From positions 1-64,000 of the forward strand of contig CAILCI010000080.1 in assembly GCA_903832625.1 (NCBI GenBank): 64,000 bases of DNA. The letters are read 5' to 3'. The notes under the pieces were generated by a model, which did not search any database, was not told the DNA's origin, and worked only from the letters and a program-made list of their open reading frames with translations. Source of the DNA: an uncultured Burkholderiales bacterium. Lineage in GTDB: Bacteria; Pseudomonadota; Gammaproteobacteria; Burkholderiales; Burkholderiaceae_C. Below, piece by piece: positions 11,208 through 24,098 of the stretch; positions within the stretch are counted from its first letter, which is position 1, and every line of letters starts with the position of its first letter. The position numbers and the translations under genes were made by a program.

Positions 11208-11579
11208 TCAGTCGTCCTTGGCGCGAGAAGACACGGCTTTGGCAATCAAAGCGTTCATGTCAGAAGCGCGTTCTGTGGTGCGGTCGTAGACAAAATGCAA
11301 AGTCGGCACGGTGTGGATTTGCAAGCGTTTGAACAAGCCGTTGCGCAAAAATCCAGCGGCTTGATTCAAGCCTTCGGTGGCGTCTTCGGGCTTGCCTGTG
11401 AGCACGCTGAAAAACACCTTGGCATGGGCATAGTCTGGCGTGACCTCCACGCCTTGCAGCGTGATCATGCCCACACGCGGGTCTTTCAACTCGCGCGCAA
11501 TCAACTCGGCCAGATCGCGCTGGATCTGGTCGGCCACTTTGAAGCCCCGGTTGGGTGTGCTGCTGGGTTTACGCGCCAT
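11208..11579 (-). CDS. rbfA: Ribosome-binding factor A
   Basis: This 123-residue KH-fold protein is needed for late 30S maturation and 16S rRNA 5' processing. Recognisable are [48 protein letters not shown] and [20 protein letters not shown]. It lies between infB (12 bp) and truB (2 bp) on the same strand, the standard order in proteobacteria. Confidence 0.97.
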   Translation of the reverse strand: MARKPSSTPNRGFKVADQIQRDLAELIARELKDPRVGMITLQGVEVTPDYAHAKVFFSVLTGKPEDATEGLNQAAGFLRNGLFKRLQIHTVPTLHFVYDRTTERASDMNALIAKAVSSRAKDD

Positions 11580-11591
11580 ATCGAACTCGCT

Positions 11592-14477
<2,886 letters not shown>

Positions 14478-14501
14478 ATGTGGTATTCCTCCTCATGACC
14501 A

Positions 14502-15986
14502 TCACTGTTGCCCCGCGAACCAATGTTCGCGTGCTTTGATGATCAGAGCTTTGGCCTCTGGTTCTGTTTGTCCGGTGATGTCCATTAACTCGTCGACGGC
14601 CAAGTCAGCCAAATCGTCGCGGGTGTGTACGCCGCCTTCGGCTAACTTCGCAATCAATTCAACCGTCAAACCGTCCAAGTCACGCAAATCTTGCGAGACT
14701 TCTTCCACGCTTTCTTCGCGTGCAATTTCCATCGTCAACAAGGCATCTTTGGCGCGTGCGCGCAGCTCGTTGACTGTGTCTTCGTCGAAGCTTTCGATTT
14801 CCAGCATTTCTTGAAGCGGGACATAGGCCACTTCTTCCAAGCTGGTAAAGCCTTCTTCGATCAAGATGTCGGCCACTTCTTGGTCCACATCCAACTTGGC
14901 CATGAACAACTCACGGGTGACGTGGGTTTCATTGGCTTGTTTCTCGGCGGATTCAGCCGCGTCCATGATGTTGATCTTCCAGCCCGTGAGGTCAGAAGCC
15001 AAGCGCACGTTTTGACCGCCACGGCCAATGGCAATGGCCAAGTTTTCCTCGTCCACCACCACGTCCATTGCATGTTTTTCTTCGTCCACCACGATGGAGC
15101 TGACGTTGGCTGGCGCCAAAGCGCCAATGACAAATTGCGCAGGGTCTTCGCTCCACAGCACAATGTCTACGCGCTCGCCGGCCAATTCGGTGGTCACCGC
15201 ATTGACGCGCGTACCACGCACGCCAACGCAAGTGCCAATGGGGTCAACGCGCTTGTCGTTGGAATGCACAGCAATCTTGGCGCGCGAACCAGGGTCACGG
15301 GCGCATGATTTGATATCGAGCAAGCCTTGTTCGATTTCAGGCACTTCTTGACGGAACAACTCCACCATGAATTCAGGCGAGGAGCGCGATAAAACGATGG
15401 GCGCACCGCGCAGCGTCAAATCGACTTCCATGATCATGGCGCGCACACGGTCGCCATTGCGCAAGTTTTCTTTGGGGATCATTTCGTTGCGGCGCAAGCG
15501 GCCTTCAACGCGTCCAGATTCGACAATCATGTCGCCCTTGTCCATGCGCTTGACTGTGCCGACAAAAATCTTTTCGCCACGCGCCATGAAGTCGCTCAAA
15601 ATCATTTCGCGTTCAGCATCGCGGATTTTTTGCAAAATCACTTGCTTGGCTGCCATCGCGCCAATGCGGCCAATCGGCAAAGACTCCACGCCTTCTTCAA
15701 TGAACTCGCCCTCTTCCACATCAGGCACACGCTCAAGCGCGTCCATCAACAGCTCTTCGGCATCGGGGTTTTGCAAACCCGCCGAGTCAGGCACCACCAA
15801 CCAACGGCGGAAGGTTTCGTAGTCGCCCGTGTCACGATTCATGGCGACGCGGATATCCACATCACCTTCGTACAATTTTTTTGTGGCTTGTGCGAGGGCA
15901 GATTCAACTGCACCAAACACAATGTCGCGTTCCACATTTTTCTCACGCGAGATGGCTTCAACCAACATCAACATTTCGCGATTCAT
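14502..15986 (-). CDS. nusA: Transcription termination/antitermination protein NusA
   Basis: This 494-residue protein has the NusA N-terminal domain ([31 protein letters not shown]), an S1 domain ([20 protein letters not shown]), two KH domains ([28 protein letters not shown]) and two C-terminal acidic repeats ([40 protein letters not shown]). It regulates pausing, termination and antitermination by RNA polymerase. AGGAGC precedes the start. It is the second gene of the rimP operon. Confidence 0.98.
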   Translation of the reverse strand: MNREMLMLVEAISREKNVERDIVFGAVESALAQATKKLYEGDVDIRVAMNRDTGDYETFRRWLVVPDSAGLQNPDAEELLMDALERVPDVEEGEFIEEGVESLPIGRIGAMAAKQVILQKIRDAEREMILSDFMARGEKIFVGTVKRMDKGDMIVESGRVEGRLRRNEMIPKENLRNGDRVRAMIMEVDLTLRGAPIVLSRSSPEFMVELFRQEVPEIEQGLLDIKSCARDPGSRAKIAVHSNDKRVDPIGTCVGVRGTRVNAVTTELAGERVDIVLWSEDPAQFVIGALAPANVSSIVVDEEKHAMDVVVDEENLAIAIGRGGQNVRLASDLTGWKINIMDAAESAEKQANETHVTRELFMAKLDVDQEVADILIEEGFTSLEEVAYVPLQEMLEIESFDEDTVNELRARAKDALLTMEIAREESVEEVSQDLRDLDGLTVELIAKLAEGGVHTRDDLADLAVDELMDITGQTEPEAKALIIKAREHWFAGQQ

Positions 15987-16009
15987 GACAACTGCTCCTT
16001 TTCCTCAAT

Positions 16010-16567
16010 TCAACGGGGCGCACGGCCCTTGAAATCAACAATCGGGGCCAGACGTGCTTCGCGCAATTCGTCCAGCGTGAAGCCCAGCGCATTGAGCGGG
16101 GCTTGCTCTCTTTTTTTACTCACACGCGCACCGGGCTTGGCATCGGGCTCATCACGCCAAGTGATTTGCCAACCTTCGCCACTGTCAGGGCGCTCCAGCG
16201 TGCCACGAAATTTTTTGCGATTCGCCGCAACCTGCCCCGCTGCTGCCGCACCCATAGGCGCTTTGAGCGTGACATCAATTTCGTAGCCCACAAAACGTTC
16301 AAAATCCGCTTGATGCCTCAAGGGGCGGTCAATGCCCGGAGACGACACCTCTAAGCGGTTGTACTCAACGCCATCGACCTCAAGGGCGAACTGCAATTGG
16401 CGCGTGACGCGCTCGCAGTCTTCGACGTTGACAAACTGCTCTGGCTGATCTGCATTCCAAGGTAAATCAATCGTGATGCGCAGCAAGCCCCCAGCAGAGC
16501 GATCAATCTCTACCAAGTCGTAACCCAAACCTGTCACAGTTTCTTCTGCGATGCTTTGCAAACTCAC
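16010..16567 (-). CDS. rimP: Ribosome maturation factor RimP
   Basis: This 185-residue protein begins the rimP-nusA-infB operon and is required for 30S maturation. It shows LQSIAEETVTGLGYDLVEIDRSAGGLLRITID, VEDCERVTRQLQFALEVDGV and YNRLEVSSPGIDRPL. The only suitable start is GTG at 16567, with no clear ribosome site. The C-terminus carries a somewhat extended basic stretch. The operon promoter should lie in the short gap before the yej terminator, or transcription may read through it. Confidence 0.93.
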   Translation of the reverse strand: MSLQSIAEETVTGLGYDLVEIDRSAGGLLRITIDLPWNADQPEQFVNVEDCERVTRQLQFALEVDGVEYNRLEVSSPGIDRPLRHQADFERFVGYEIDVTLKAPMGAAAAGQVAANRKKFRGTLERPDSGEGWQITWRDEPDAKPGARVSKKREQAPLNALGFTLDELREARLAPIVDFKGRAPR

Positions 16568-16612
16568 GTCGATCTAAAACCTTCAAAAACAACAATCAAA
16601 AAAGAATCGACC

Positions 16613-16641
16613 AAAAAAAACGGGCGGTAATTACCCGCCCG
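16613..16641 (-). terminator. Rho-independent terminator of the yejABEF operon
   Basis: CGGGCGG (16621-16627) and CCGCCCG (16635-16641) form a 7-bp GC stem around TAATTAC. Read on the minus strand the stem is followed by eight T residues (16620-16613). This is a textbook intrinsic terminator placed between yejF and rimP. Flanking AAA/TTT and CGACC/GGTCG can lengthen the stem. Confidence 0.9.
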
Positions 16642-16701
16642 TTTGGTCGTGAAGCCGCCATTGTAGCGCCTAAATCATTGATTTTGCAAGGTTTATATAA
16701 A

Positions 16702-18333
16702 TTAATCCATCAAACCTGCCGACAACAGCAAGCGTGTGTAGTCATGGTTGGGTTGCTGGCTGATTTGCTCCCAAGCGCCCGACTCCACCACCTCGCCAGC
16801 GCGCAAAACCAAGACTTGATGCGCCATCGCACGTACCACCGCCACATCGTGGGTGATCAGCAAATAGCTCAAACCGCGTTCTTTTTGTAGTTTTTGCAAC
16901 AATTTCAGCACTTGTTGCTGGGTGGAGACGTCCAAAGCACTGGTAGGCTCATCCAGAACCAACACCTCAGGGTTGACCATCAGCGCCCGCGCAATGGCCA
17001 AGCGCTGACGCTGCCCGCCCGAAAACTCATGCGGATAGCGGCGCAAAAGGTTGGGAAACTCCGATTCGGTCAGGCCCACTGAGGCCAACGTGATGAGCAA
17101 GCGCCTCAAGCGGCCCAAACTGTCGAGCTGCGGCTCGTGCAAGGCCAAGCCCTCACTGACGATTTCTTGCACTGTCATGCGGGGCGACAAAGATGAAAAC
17201 GGGTCTTGAAACACCACCTGAACCTTGGCGCGCAAATGCAGGTCTTTTCTGGCATTGCCCGACCACGTCGTGCCATCCACCGTGAGCAAGCCCTTGTGGG
17301 GCAACAATCCCAGCACTGCCAAGGCCAGCGTGGATTTGCCAGAGCCAGATTCGCCAATCACCCCCAAGGTTTGTCCAGCACGCAAGACGAAATCAGCCCG
17401 TTTGACCGCGTCAAATCGGCCTTTTAAAAACCAACCCAAAACGCCAGGCCGCTTGGTGGCATAACTGACCTGCAAACCCTGAGCCTGTAAGCGTATGGCG
17501 GCATTGTCATCAACCAAAGGCACATCACGCACAGGGTGACTGTTGAGCAAACGCTGGGTGTAGGGGTGCTTGGGATCGCTCAAGACCTGAGCGGTGTTGC
17601 CCGACTCCACCAAGTGGCCTTTTTCCATCACCAAGACACGATCGGCAAAGCGGCGCACGGTGGCCAAGTCGTGGGTGATGAGCAACACGGCCATGCCATG
17701 CTTTTTTTGCAAGCTGTCGAGCAAATCCAAGATTTGTGCGCGCAGCGACACGTCCAAGGCAGTGGTCGGCTCATCGGCCACCAACAAACGCGCTTTGGCG
17801 GCCAAAGCCATGGCAATCATGACCCGCTGGCGCTGTCCGCCCGAAAGTTGATGCGGATAAGCCATCATGCGCAAGGCCGGATGGTCAATGCCCGTATCAG
17901 CCAACAGACGCGTGGCCTCGTACCAAGCTTCGCGCGCTGGCACGCCGCGCTTGATTTGCAAGACCTCGCAGACTTGATCACCCACGGTAAACAAGGGGTT
18001 GAGCGCCGTCATGGGTTCTTGAAACACATAGGCGATGTCATGGCCACGAATGGCTTGAAGCTCGCGTTTTTTGACCTTGACCAAATCCCAGGTTTGTGGC
18101 GCTTCGTTGTCGTCGGCCTCATCTTCGGAGGCTGTCCACAAGCATCGACCCGTCATGTGTGCGCCTTCGACCAAGCGCACCAAACTCAAAGCCGTCACGC
18201 TTTTGCCCGAGCCCGACTCGCCCACCAAGGCTACTTTTTCACCTTGCTCGACATTGAACGTGATCTGATGCACCACCTCCAGCGTACCAAAGCTGATGCT
18301 CAAGTCCCGCACTTGCAGCAATGGCAACTTCAT
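16702..18333 (-). CDS. yejF: Peptide ABC transporter ATPase, two nucleotide-binding domains (YejF-like)
   Basis: This 543-residue cytoplasmic ATPase has two full ABC domains. The first has Walker A GESGSGKS (about residue 43), signature LSGGQRQRVMIAMAL and Walker B LLVADEPT; the second has GESGSGKS, FSGGQRQRLAIARAL and VLVLDEPTSALD. A fused tandem ATPase is the layout of YejF, which powers uptake of oligopeptides and microcin C. The start at 18333 overlaps the yejE stop. The fused form, together with YejA, YejB and YejE upstream, makes the assignment firm. Confidence 0.92.
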   Translation of the reverse strand: MKLPLLQVRDLSISFGTLEVVHQITFNVEQGEKVALVGESGSGKSVTALSLVRLVEGAHMTGRCLWTASEDEADDNEAPQTWDLVKVKKRELQAIRGHDIAYVFQEPMTALNPLFTVGDQVCEVLQIKRGVPAREAWYEATRLLADTGIDHPALRMMAYPHQLSGGQRQRVMIAMALAAKARLLVADEPTTALDVSLRAQILDLLDSLQKKHGMAVLLITHDLATVRRFADRVLVMEKGHLVESGNTAQVLSDPKHPYTQRLLNSHPVRDVPLVDDNAAIRLQAQGLQVSYATKRPGVLGWFLKGRFDAVKRADFVLRAGQTLGVIGESGSGKSTLALAVLGLLPHKGLLTVDGTTWSGNARKDLHLRAKVQVVFQDPFSSLSPRMTVQEIVSEGLALHEPQLDSLGRLRRLLITLASVGLTESEFPNLLRRYPHEFSGGQRQRLAIARALMVNPEVLVLDEPTSALDVSTQQQVLKLLQKLQKERGLSYLLITHDVAVVRAMAHQVLVLRAGEVVESGAWEQISQQPNHDYTRLLLSAGLMD

Positions 18334-19373
18334 TGGTCGGCCTTTCTGGGGTCGAGCGCATCGCGCAGCGCGTCGCCCATGAAGGTCAGCAGCATCAAGG
18401 TGATGACCAACACCGCAAAGGTGGAGATAGAAATCCACCACGCATCAATGTTGTTTTTGCCTTGCGCCAACAACTCGCCCAAACTGGGGGTGCCAGGCGG
18501 CACACCCAAGCCCAAAAAGTCGAGCGAGGTCAGCGCCAAGATTGCCGCGCTCATGCGAAACGGCAAAAAAGTCACAACAGGCGTCAAGCTATTGGGTAAG
18601 ACATGACGCCAGATGATTTGGCTATTCGACAAGCCCAAAGCCCGCGCTGAGCGCACATAGTCAAGTTGGCGATTGCGCAAAAATTCAGCCCGCACATAGT
18701 CTGACAACCCCATCCAGCCAAACAAACCCAACAAAATGAGCAACAAACCAATACTGGGATCGAACACGGCGGAAAAAATAATCAACAAATACAACTCAGG
18801 CATGGCGCTCCAAATCTCAATGAAGCGTTGCACGCTCAAATCGGTGACGCCGCCAAAAAAACCCTGAATCGCGCCGGTAAAAACGCCCAGCACCGTACCA
18901 AAGATCGTCAACGCCAGCGCAAACAACACCGACAACCGAAAGCCATACAACAAACGCGCCAACACATCGCGTCCACGGTCATCTGTGCCGAGCCAGTTTT
19001 CAGCAGACGGTGGCGCTGGGTTGGGTGCTTTGGCAAAGTAGTTCAAGGTGTCGTAGTGGTAGGGATTGAGCGGATAGATCGCCCAATTACCAGGTTTGGC
19101 AAACTGCGCTTGAATGAATGGGTCCAGAAAATCGGTCGGAGTGTCAAAGTCACCGCCGAAGTTGGTTTCTGGCAGGGACTGCACCATGGGCACATACCAA
19201 CTTCCTTCGTAACTTGCCAACAAAGGCTTGTCGTTGCAGACCAGCTCGGCAAACAAGCTCATCACAAACAAGGCGCAAAACAACACCAAGCTGTAAAAAC
19301 CCAGGCGGTTGCGCCTAAACCGCAGCCAAGCGCGGTGCGAGGGGCTGGGAGAAAGATCAGTCAAATTTGACAC
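18330..19373 (-). CDS. yejE: Peptide ABC transporter permease (YejE-like)
   Basis: This permease of about 347 residues has an N-terminal helix (RLGFYSLVLFCALFVMSLFAEL), a large periplasmic loop with LGTDDRGRDVLARLLYGFR, and the binding-protein-dependent permease domain with the EAA-type loop YVRSARALGLSNSQIIWRHVLPN. The preferred start is GTG at 19373 (protein MSNLTDLSP...), which overlaps the yejB end; an ATG at 19391 lies further inside yejB. It pairs with YejB to form the membrane channel of the peptide transporter. Confidence 0.9.
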   Translation of the reverse strand: MSNLTDLSPSPSHRAWLRFRRNRLGFYSLVLFCALFVMSLFAELVCNDKPLLASYEGSWYVPMVQSLPETNFGGDFDTPTDFLDPFIQAQFAKPGNWAIYPLNPYHYDTLNYFAKAPNPAPPSAENWLGTDDRGRDVLARLLYGFRLSVLFALALTIFGTVLGVFTGAIQGFFGGVTDLSVQRFIEIWSAMPELYLLIIFSAVFDPSIGLLLILLGLFGWMGLSDYVRAEFLRNRQLDYVRSARALGLSNSQIIWRHVLPNSLTPVVTFLPFRMSAAILALTSLDFLGLGVPPGTPSLGELLAQGKNNIDAWWISISTFAVLVITLMLLTFMGDALRDALDPRKADQ

Positions 19374-20391
19374 GCGGATCCACCCAAACATAACAAAGAT
19401 CGCTGATGAGTTTGGTCAACAAACCTATCAACGTAAATAAATACAAAGTGCCCAGCACCACCGGATAGTCACGTCGCATCACGCTTTCATAGCTCAGCAG
19501 CCCCAAACCGTCGAGCGAAAAAAGAGTTTCAATCAACAACGACCCGGTAAAAAAAGCACCAATGAATGCGCCCGGAAAACCCGTCACCAGTGGAATCATG
19601 GCGTTGCGCATGACATGGCGCCAGAGCACACGCCGCTCAGACAAACCTTTGGCACGCGCAGTGAGCACGTATTGCTTGCGGATTTCTTCCAAAAAAGCGT
19701 TTTTGGTCAGCATCGTGGTGACCGCAAAAGCCCCCAGAACGCTTGACGTCACGGGCAAGACGATGTGCCACAGGTAATCCACGATGCGTGCTGGCCAGCT
19801 CAGTTCATGCCAGTTGGCCGACGTCAAGCCGCGCAGCGGAAACCATTGCAATTGCCCGCCAAACACCACCAACAAAGCCACACCCAGCACAAAGCCAGGA
19901 ATGGCATAGCCCACCAACACCACCAAACTACTCAGCATGTCAAAACGCGAACCGGCTCGCACGGCTTTGGCAACACCCAAAGGCACAGAAATCAAGTAGC
20001 TCAAAAAGAAAGTCCACAGCCCTAGGCTGATGGAGACGGGTAGTTTTTCTTTGACCAACTGCCAGACGTCTTTGGGATAAAAGAAACTTTTGCCCAAATC
20101 GAAATGTGCAAACTGTGTGAGCATTTGCATAAAGCGCTCGGTCGGTGGCTTGTCAAAGCCATAGAGTTGCTTGATTTCCTCAATCCGCGCTGCGTCCACG
20201 CCTTGCCTACCTCGGTAGCCAGAGCCAGAGACGGCCGCGCCCTCGCCACCCGAATCGCGCCCTTGCAGTTGCGAGACCATTTGCTCGACCGGACCGCCCG
20301 GAACAAACTGAATGACCGCAAAGGTCAGCAGCAAAACACCCAACAGCGTTGGAATCATCAGCAACAGGCGTTTGAGGGTATAGCTCAGCAT
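19357..20391 (-). CDS. yejB: Peptide ABC transporter permease (YejB-like)
   Basis: This 344-residue inner-membrane permease of the DppB/OppB type has the N-terminus LSYTLKRLLLMIPTLLGVLLL, then QFVPGGPVEQM, a loop containing an SGGEGAAVSGSGYRG insert, and the EAA loop LTARAKGLSERRVLWRHVMRNA. The long QLQGRDSGGEG region is typical of YejB and distinguishes it from DppB. It is 3 bp from yejA and overlaps yejE. Confidence 0.92.
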   Translation of the reverse strand: MLSYTLKRLLLMIPTLLGVLLLTFAVIQFVPGGPVEQMVSQLQGRDSGGEGAAVSGSGYRGRQGVDAARIEEIKQLYGFDKPPTERFMQMLTQFAHFDLGKSFFYPKDVWQLVKEKLPVSISLGLWTFFLSYLISVPLGVAKAVRAGSRFDMLSSLVVLVGYAIPGFVLGVALLVVFGGQLQWFPLRGLTSANWHELSWPARIVDYLWHIVLPVTSSVLGAFAVTTMLTKNAFLEEIRKQYVLTARAKGLSERRVLWRHVMRNAMIPLVTGFPGAFIGAFFTGSLLIETLFSLDGLGLLSYESVMRRDYPVVLGTLYLFTLIGLLTKLISDLCYVWVDPRVKFD

Positions 20392-20394
20392 GTC

Positions 20395-22254
20395 TTAGTC
20401 CTTGCCTTCATGTTGCGAGGGTGCCACCGAGGTCAGGTTGCTACCACTGCCCCACCAAGTCATCATGGCCCAGCTGTCGGGTTGGTAGTACAAGGGCATG
20501 ACCGCAGGTTGTTGAAATTTTCCATTGCGCCACGCAACGCGATGCACCCCGCCATACCAATGCGGGACGCAATAAAACCCAAAACGCAAAGTTCGATCCA
20601 AGGCCCTCAAGGCGGTGCTCAACTGTGGCCGAGTTTTGGCCGCCAGCACTTGGTTGAGCAAAGCGTCAATGGCAGGATCGCGCACACCCATGTAATTGGA
20701 AGATCCCTCCTGCGCCACTTGCTTGGCGCCAAAACGCTCCACCAACTCCGAACCCGGCGACAAACTGCCCAGCCAGCGGGTGCTCATCATCTCAAAGTCA
20801 AACACATCCAATCTTTTTTGCAAAATCGCAAAATCCACCACCTTGTATTTGAATTGAAAGCCCAGCTTCCCTAAGTTTTTCGCAAACGGTGTTGCGACCC
20901 GCCCCATAGCGCCAGAGTTGTCAATGAACTCTATTGTGAAAGGCTCGCCCATCGCATTGCGCAGCGCGCCATCGCGGTAATTCCAACCCGCTTGCGACAG
21001 CAGTGCTTTGGCGCGGCGCAAATGGTCGCGCAAGGTTTCACCTGAATTCGGGTCGAGTTGCGTTTGCGGTGGCAGCGGCACGGGCTGGGTGAAGATTTGT
21101 GCTGGCAATTGATTGCGCAGGGGCTGCAACAGCGCCAATTCATCCGCACCGGGTAAGTCTTTGGCCTCGAAATCGCTGCCTACAAAATAGCCACGCACGC
21201 GTTGGTAGGCGTTGTAGAACAGTTGTCGGTTCATCCATTCAAAATCCATTGCCAAACCAATGGCTTCGCGCACACGCACATCTTGAAATTTAGGCAGTCT
21301 TGTGTTGAACAAAAACCCTTGGAAGTCACCCGCATTGCTGTGCTGGAGCTCTTTTTTGATCAATTGCCCGCTGCTGAATTGTTTGCCCGTGTAGGCGCGC
21401 GCCCATTCGCGGGCAATGAAAGACTGAATCAAATCGAACTCGCCAGCTTTGAAACCCTCGAGCTGCGCGGTATTGTCTTTGTAGAGCCGAAACGTGATGC
21501 GATCGAAATTGAACATGCCTTGGCGCACATTCAAGGTTTTGGCCCAGTATTCTGGATTGCGGTCGTAGCTGATATCGCGCCCAAACACCACTCGCCCCAC
21601 AAGATAGGGGCCGCTGCCAATGGGGAAGTCCGTCACGATTTTGTCAAAAGGCTTGGACTCGCCCTTCTCTTGCCCCCATTGACGGCTAAACACAGGCATG
21701 GCGCCCACAATCAGGGGCAGCTCTGGATTGGCGCTTTTGAAATCAAATCTGAGCGTGTGAGCATCGATGACTTTGACGCCCAGCACTTCGGCGTAAAGGG
21801 TTCGAAATTGGGGCGCTGCCTCTTTGCTGATAAGTTTGTCAAAGGAATATTTCACATCCTCTGCCAAGACGTCATCACCATTGTTAAAGCGTGCCTGTGG
21901 CCTGAGTCTAAAGACCACTGAGCGACGATCCGCCGCAACACTGACATCTTCGGCCAATAAACCATAAGCGGTGGTGGGTTCATCCATATTTCCCACCAAT
22001 AAACTCTCAAACACCAAGCTGCCCAAACCAGGCGCAGCGTTGCCTTTGAGGGTAAAGGGGTTGTACTTGTCAAAGCTGGACAAGGAGGACGGCGGCACCA
22101 ACACCAACTCACCGCCCTTGGGCGCGTGGGCATTGACATAGGCAAAGTTACGGAAATTGGGGGGGTATTTGATGTCCCCAAATTGGGCGTAAGCATGCCC
22201 CGCCCAACCGTGTGTTGAGACAAAAACCAAGCAGAAAAAAGCAAACCTGAGCAT
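20395..22254 (-). CDS. yejA: Peptide ABC transporter substrate-binding protein (YejA-like)
   Basis: This 619-residue periplasmic protein of the SBP_bac_5 family has a signal peptide MLRFAFFCLVFVSTHGWAGHAYA. The mature protein starts GDIKYPPNFRNFAYVNAHAPKGG, with SFDKYNPFTLKGNAAPGL and the internal family motif NNGDDVLAEDVKYSFDKL. The start at 22254 leaves a proper signal peptide; another ATG lies at 22269. The fabI start is only 35 bp away on the other strand, so the two promoters must overlap or lie inside the coding regions. Confidence 0.92.
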   Translation of the reverse strand: MLRFAFFCLVFVSTHGWAGHAYAQFGDIKYPPNFRNFAYVNAHAPKGGELVLVPPSSLSSFDKYNPFTLKGNAAPGLGSLVFESLLVGNMDEPTTAYGLLAEDVSVAADRRSVVFRLRPQARFNNGDDVLAEDVKYSFDKLISKEAAPQFRTLYAEVLGVKVIDAHTLRFDFKSANPELPLIVGAMPVFSRQWGQEKGESKPFDKIVTDFPIGSGPYLVGRVVFGRDISYDRNPEYWAKTLNVRQGMFNFDRITFRLYKDNTAQLEGFKAGEFDLIQSFIAREWARAYTGKQFSSGQLIKKELQHSNAGDFQGFLFNTRLPKFQDVRVREAIGLAMDFEWMNRQLFYNAYQRVRGYFVGSDFEAKDLPGADELALLQPLRNQLPAQIFTQPVPLPPQTQLDPNSGETLRDHLRRAKALLSQAGWNYRDGALRNAMGEPFTIEFIDNSGAMGRVATPFAKNLGKLGFQFKYKVVDFAILQKRLDVFDFEMMSTRWLGSLSPGSELVERFGAKQVAQEGSSNYMGVRDPAIDALLNQVLAAKTRPQLSTALRALDRTLRFGFYCVPHWYGGVHRVAWRNGKFQQPAVMPLYYQPDSWAMMTWWGSGSNLTSVAPSQHEGKD

Positions 22255-22289
22255 GAGACAATTCTGCAAGATTTTTTGGAGACCTTTAA

Positions 22290-23102
22290 ATGACTACTAA
22301 ATCAGGATTCCTCGCCGGCAAAAAGTTTTTGATCACAGGCGTTTTATCCAACCGCTCAATCGCTTACGGCATTGCCAAAGCCTGTCACGACCAAGGCGCC
22401 GAATTGGCATTCAGCTACGTGGGCGAACGATTCAAAGACCGTATCACCGAATTCGCCTCCCACTTTAATTCAAAATTAATTTTCGATTGCGACGTTGGCA
22501 GCGATGCTCAAATTGACCAGCTTTTCAAAGACTTGTCCGCGCATTGGCCGACCTTTGACGGCTTTGTCCACGCCATTGGTTTTGCCCCGCGTGAAGCCAT
22601 TGCTGGCGACTTTTTGGAGGGTTTAAGCCGCGAAGGCTACAAGATCGCGCACGATATCAGCGCTTACAGCTTTCCGGCCATGGCCAAAGCGGCGCTGCCC
22701 TACCTCAACGACAACGCGGCTGCCCTCACGCTGTCCTACCTCGGCGCAATTCGCACCGTGCCCAACTACAACACCATGGGATTGGCCAAAGCTTCACTCG
22801 AAGCCTCGGTGCGTTACTTGGCCGAATCGTTTGGCGCAAAAAATCGTGGCCTGCGTGCCAACGGCATCAGCGCTGGCCCGATTCGCACCTTGGCCGCCAG
22901 CGGCATCAAGGGCTTCGGAAAAATCTTATCGGTGGTGGCCGATGCCTCGCCCATCCGCCGCAACGTCACCATCGAAGATGTGGGCAATGTCGCAGCCTTT
23001 TTGATGAGCGATTTAGCCGCAGGCGTGACCGCTGAGATAACTTATGTGGACGGCGGTTTTAGTCAAGTGGTTGGCGGCATCGCAGAACCCGCCGCTGAAT
23101 AA
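22290..23102 (+). CDS. fabI: Enoyl-[acyl-carrier-protein] reductase (NADH) FabI
   Basis: This 270-residue short-chain dehydrogenase relative carries out the last step of the type II fatty acid elongation cycle. Motifs: [19 protein letters not shown] (cofactor-binding), [13 protein letters not shown], the catalytic [19 protein letters not shown] (Tyr-X6-Lys), [36 protein letters not shown] and YVDGGFS. GGAGA is correctly spaced before the ATG. It is close to the E. coli enzyme over its whole length. Confidence 0.97.
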   Translation: MTTKSGFLAGKKFLITGVLSNRSIAYGIAKACHDQGAELAFSYVGERFKDRITEFASHFNSKLIFDCDVGSDAQIDQLFKDLSAHWPTFDGFVHAIGFAPREAIAGDFLEGLSREGYKIAHDISAYSFPAMAKAALPYLNDNAAALTLSYLGAIRTVPNYNTMGLAKASLEASVRYLAESFGAKNRGLRANGISAGPIRTLAASGIKGFGKILSVVADASPIRRNVTIEDVGNVAAFLMSDLAAGVTAEITYVDGGFSQVVGGIAEPAAE

Positions 23103-23162
23103 GCTTCTTGCTTGATTCGCCCTGCTCGGGCGTCGGTGCAGCCAACTCAGTCAGGAGTTTTC

Positions 23163-24092
23163 ATGCAACGACGCTCGGCGATGGAATGTATCGCCCAAAC
23201 ATTCACCCACGGCTTCACGCTCAGTGTTGGCCTCTCTTCACTGATGAGACCCGCGCAAGGCGGTTTACTGCCAGCGCAAGCAGCCGCTCACGAAACGACT
23301 GGCTCACAGCCGCCTGCCCTATGGCTGGCCAATGTGTACAAAGACGGCGTGGATGTGCGTCAGTACTGGGTGAGCGAAAAATACGATGGCGTGCGCGTGC
23401 TCTGGAATGGGCAAAACCTCATCACGCGGGGCGGCAACACGCTCAAGCCGCCCGCATGGTTTTGTGCCAACTGGGCCAGTGTCGCTTTTGAAGGTGAATT
23501 GTGGGCGGGTCGAGCAGCGTTCAGCGCCGTGACTTCGGTGATCCAACAAAGCCATGCCAGCGACGAAGCTTGGCAAAAACTGCGCGTCATGGTGTTTGAC
23601 GCGCCCACGCACAGCGGAAGTTTGAGTGAGCGCATCAGCGCCTACCGCGAACTGGTGAAACGCATCAACCAGCCTTGGGTGCAAGCGGTGGAACAAAGCC
23701 GCGTTGACAACGCCAAAGCCTTGCACCAACTCCATGCAGAAAAAATCAAACTGGGCGCAGAAGGCCTGATGCTGCGCTTAGCCGAGGCGCACTACCGCTC
23801 GGGGCGCAGTGACGATCAACTCAAACTCAAAGCACAACAAGACGCAGAAGCCCGTGTCACGGCGCACATTGCAGGCACGGGCAAATACACAGGATTGCTG
23901 GGCGCGCTGCTGGTGCAAACACCGCAAGGTCAGCGCTTCAAAATAGGTTCAGGCTTGAGCGATGATGAGCGACGCAGCCCGCCTGCGGTGGGCAAGTGGA
24001 TCACCTACCGCTACCGAGGTCTGACCGAGCAAGGCACGCCGCGTTTTGCCACGTTCTTGCGGGTCAATCCCGATGTGGCTGCTAGCCCTTAA
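23163..24092 (+). CDS. ligE: ATP-dependent DNA ligase, LigE-type with probable export signal
   Basis: This 309-residue minimal ATP-dependent ligase has motif I SEKYDGVRVLW (adenylated lysine, about residue 71), motif III FEGELW, motif IV EGLMLR, motif V DQLKLKA and a C-terminal OB part (GKYTGLLGALLVQTPQGQRFKIGSGL). It has no zinc finger or BRCT domain. The N-terminus contains a hydrophobic stretch ending in an alanine-rich segment (LLPAQAAAHE), as in exported LigE proteins thought to act on extracellular or incoming DNA. AGGAG precedes the ATG at 23163. It is monocistronic and meets the decarboxylase gene tail to tail. Confidence 0.85.
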   Translation: MQRRSAMECIAQTFTHGFTLSVGLSSLMRPAQGGLLPAQAAAHETTGSQPPALWLANVYKDGVDVRQYWVSEKYDGVRVLWNGQNLITRGGNTLKPPAWFCANWASVAFEGELWAGRAAFSAVTSVIQQSHASDEAWQKLRVMVFDAPTHSGSLSERISAYRELVKRINQPWVQAVEQSRVDNAKALHQLHAEKIKLGAEGLMLRLAEAHYRSGRSDDQLKLKAQQDAEARVTAHIAGTGKYTGLLGALLVQTPQGQRFKIGSGLSDDERRSPPAVGKWITYRYRGLTEQGTPRFATFLRVNPDVAASP

Positions 24093-24098
24093 GCTGGC

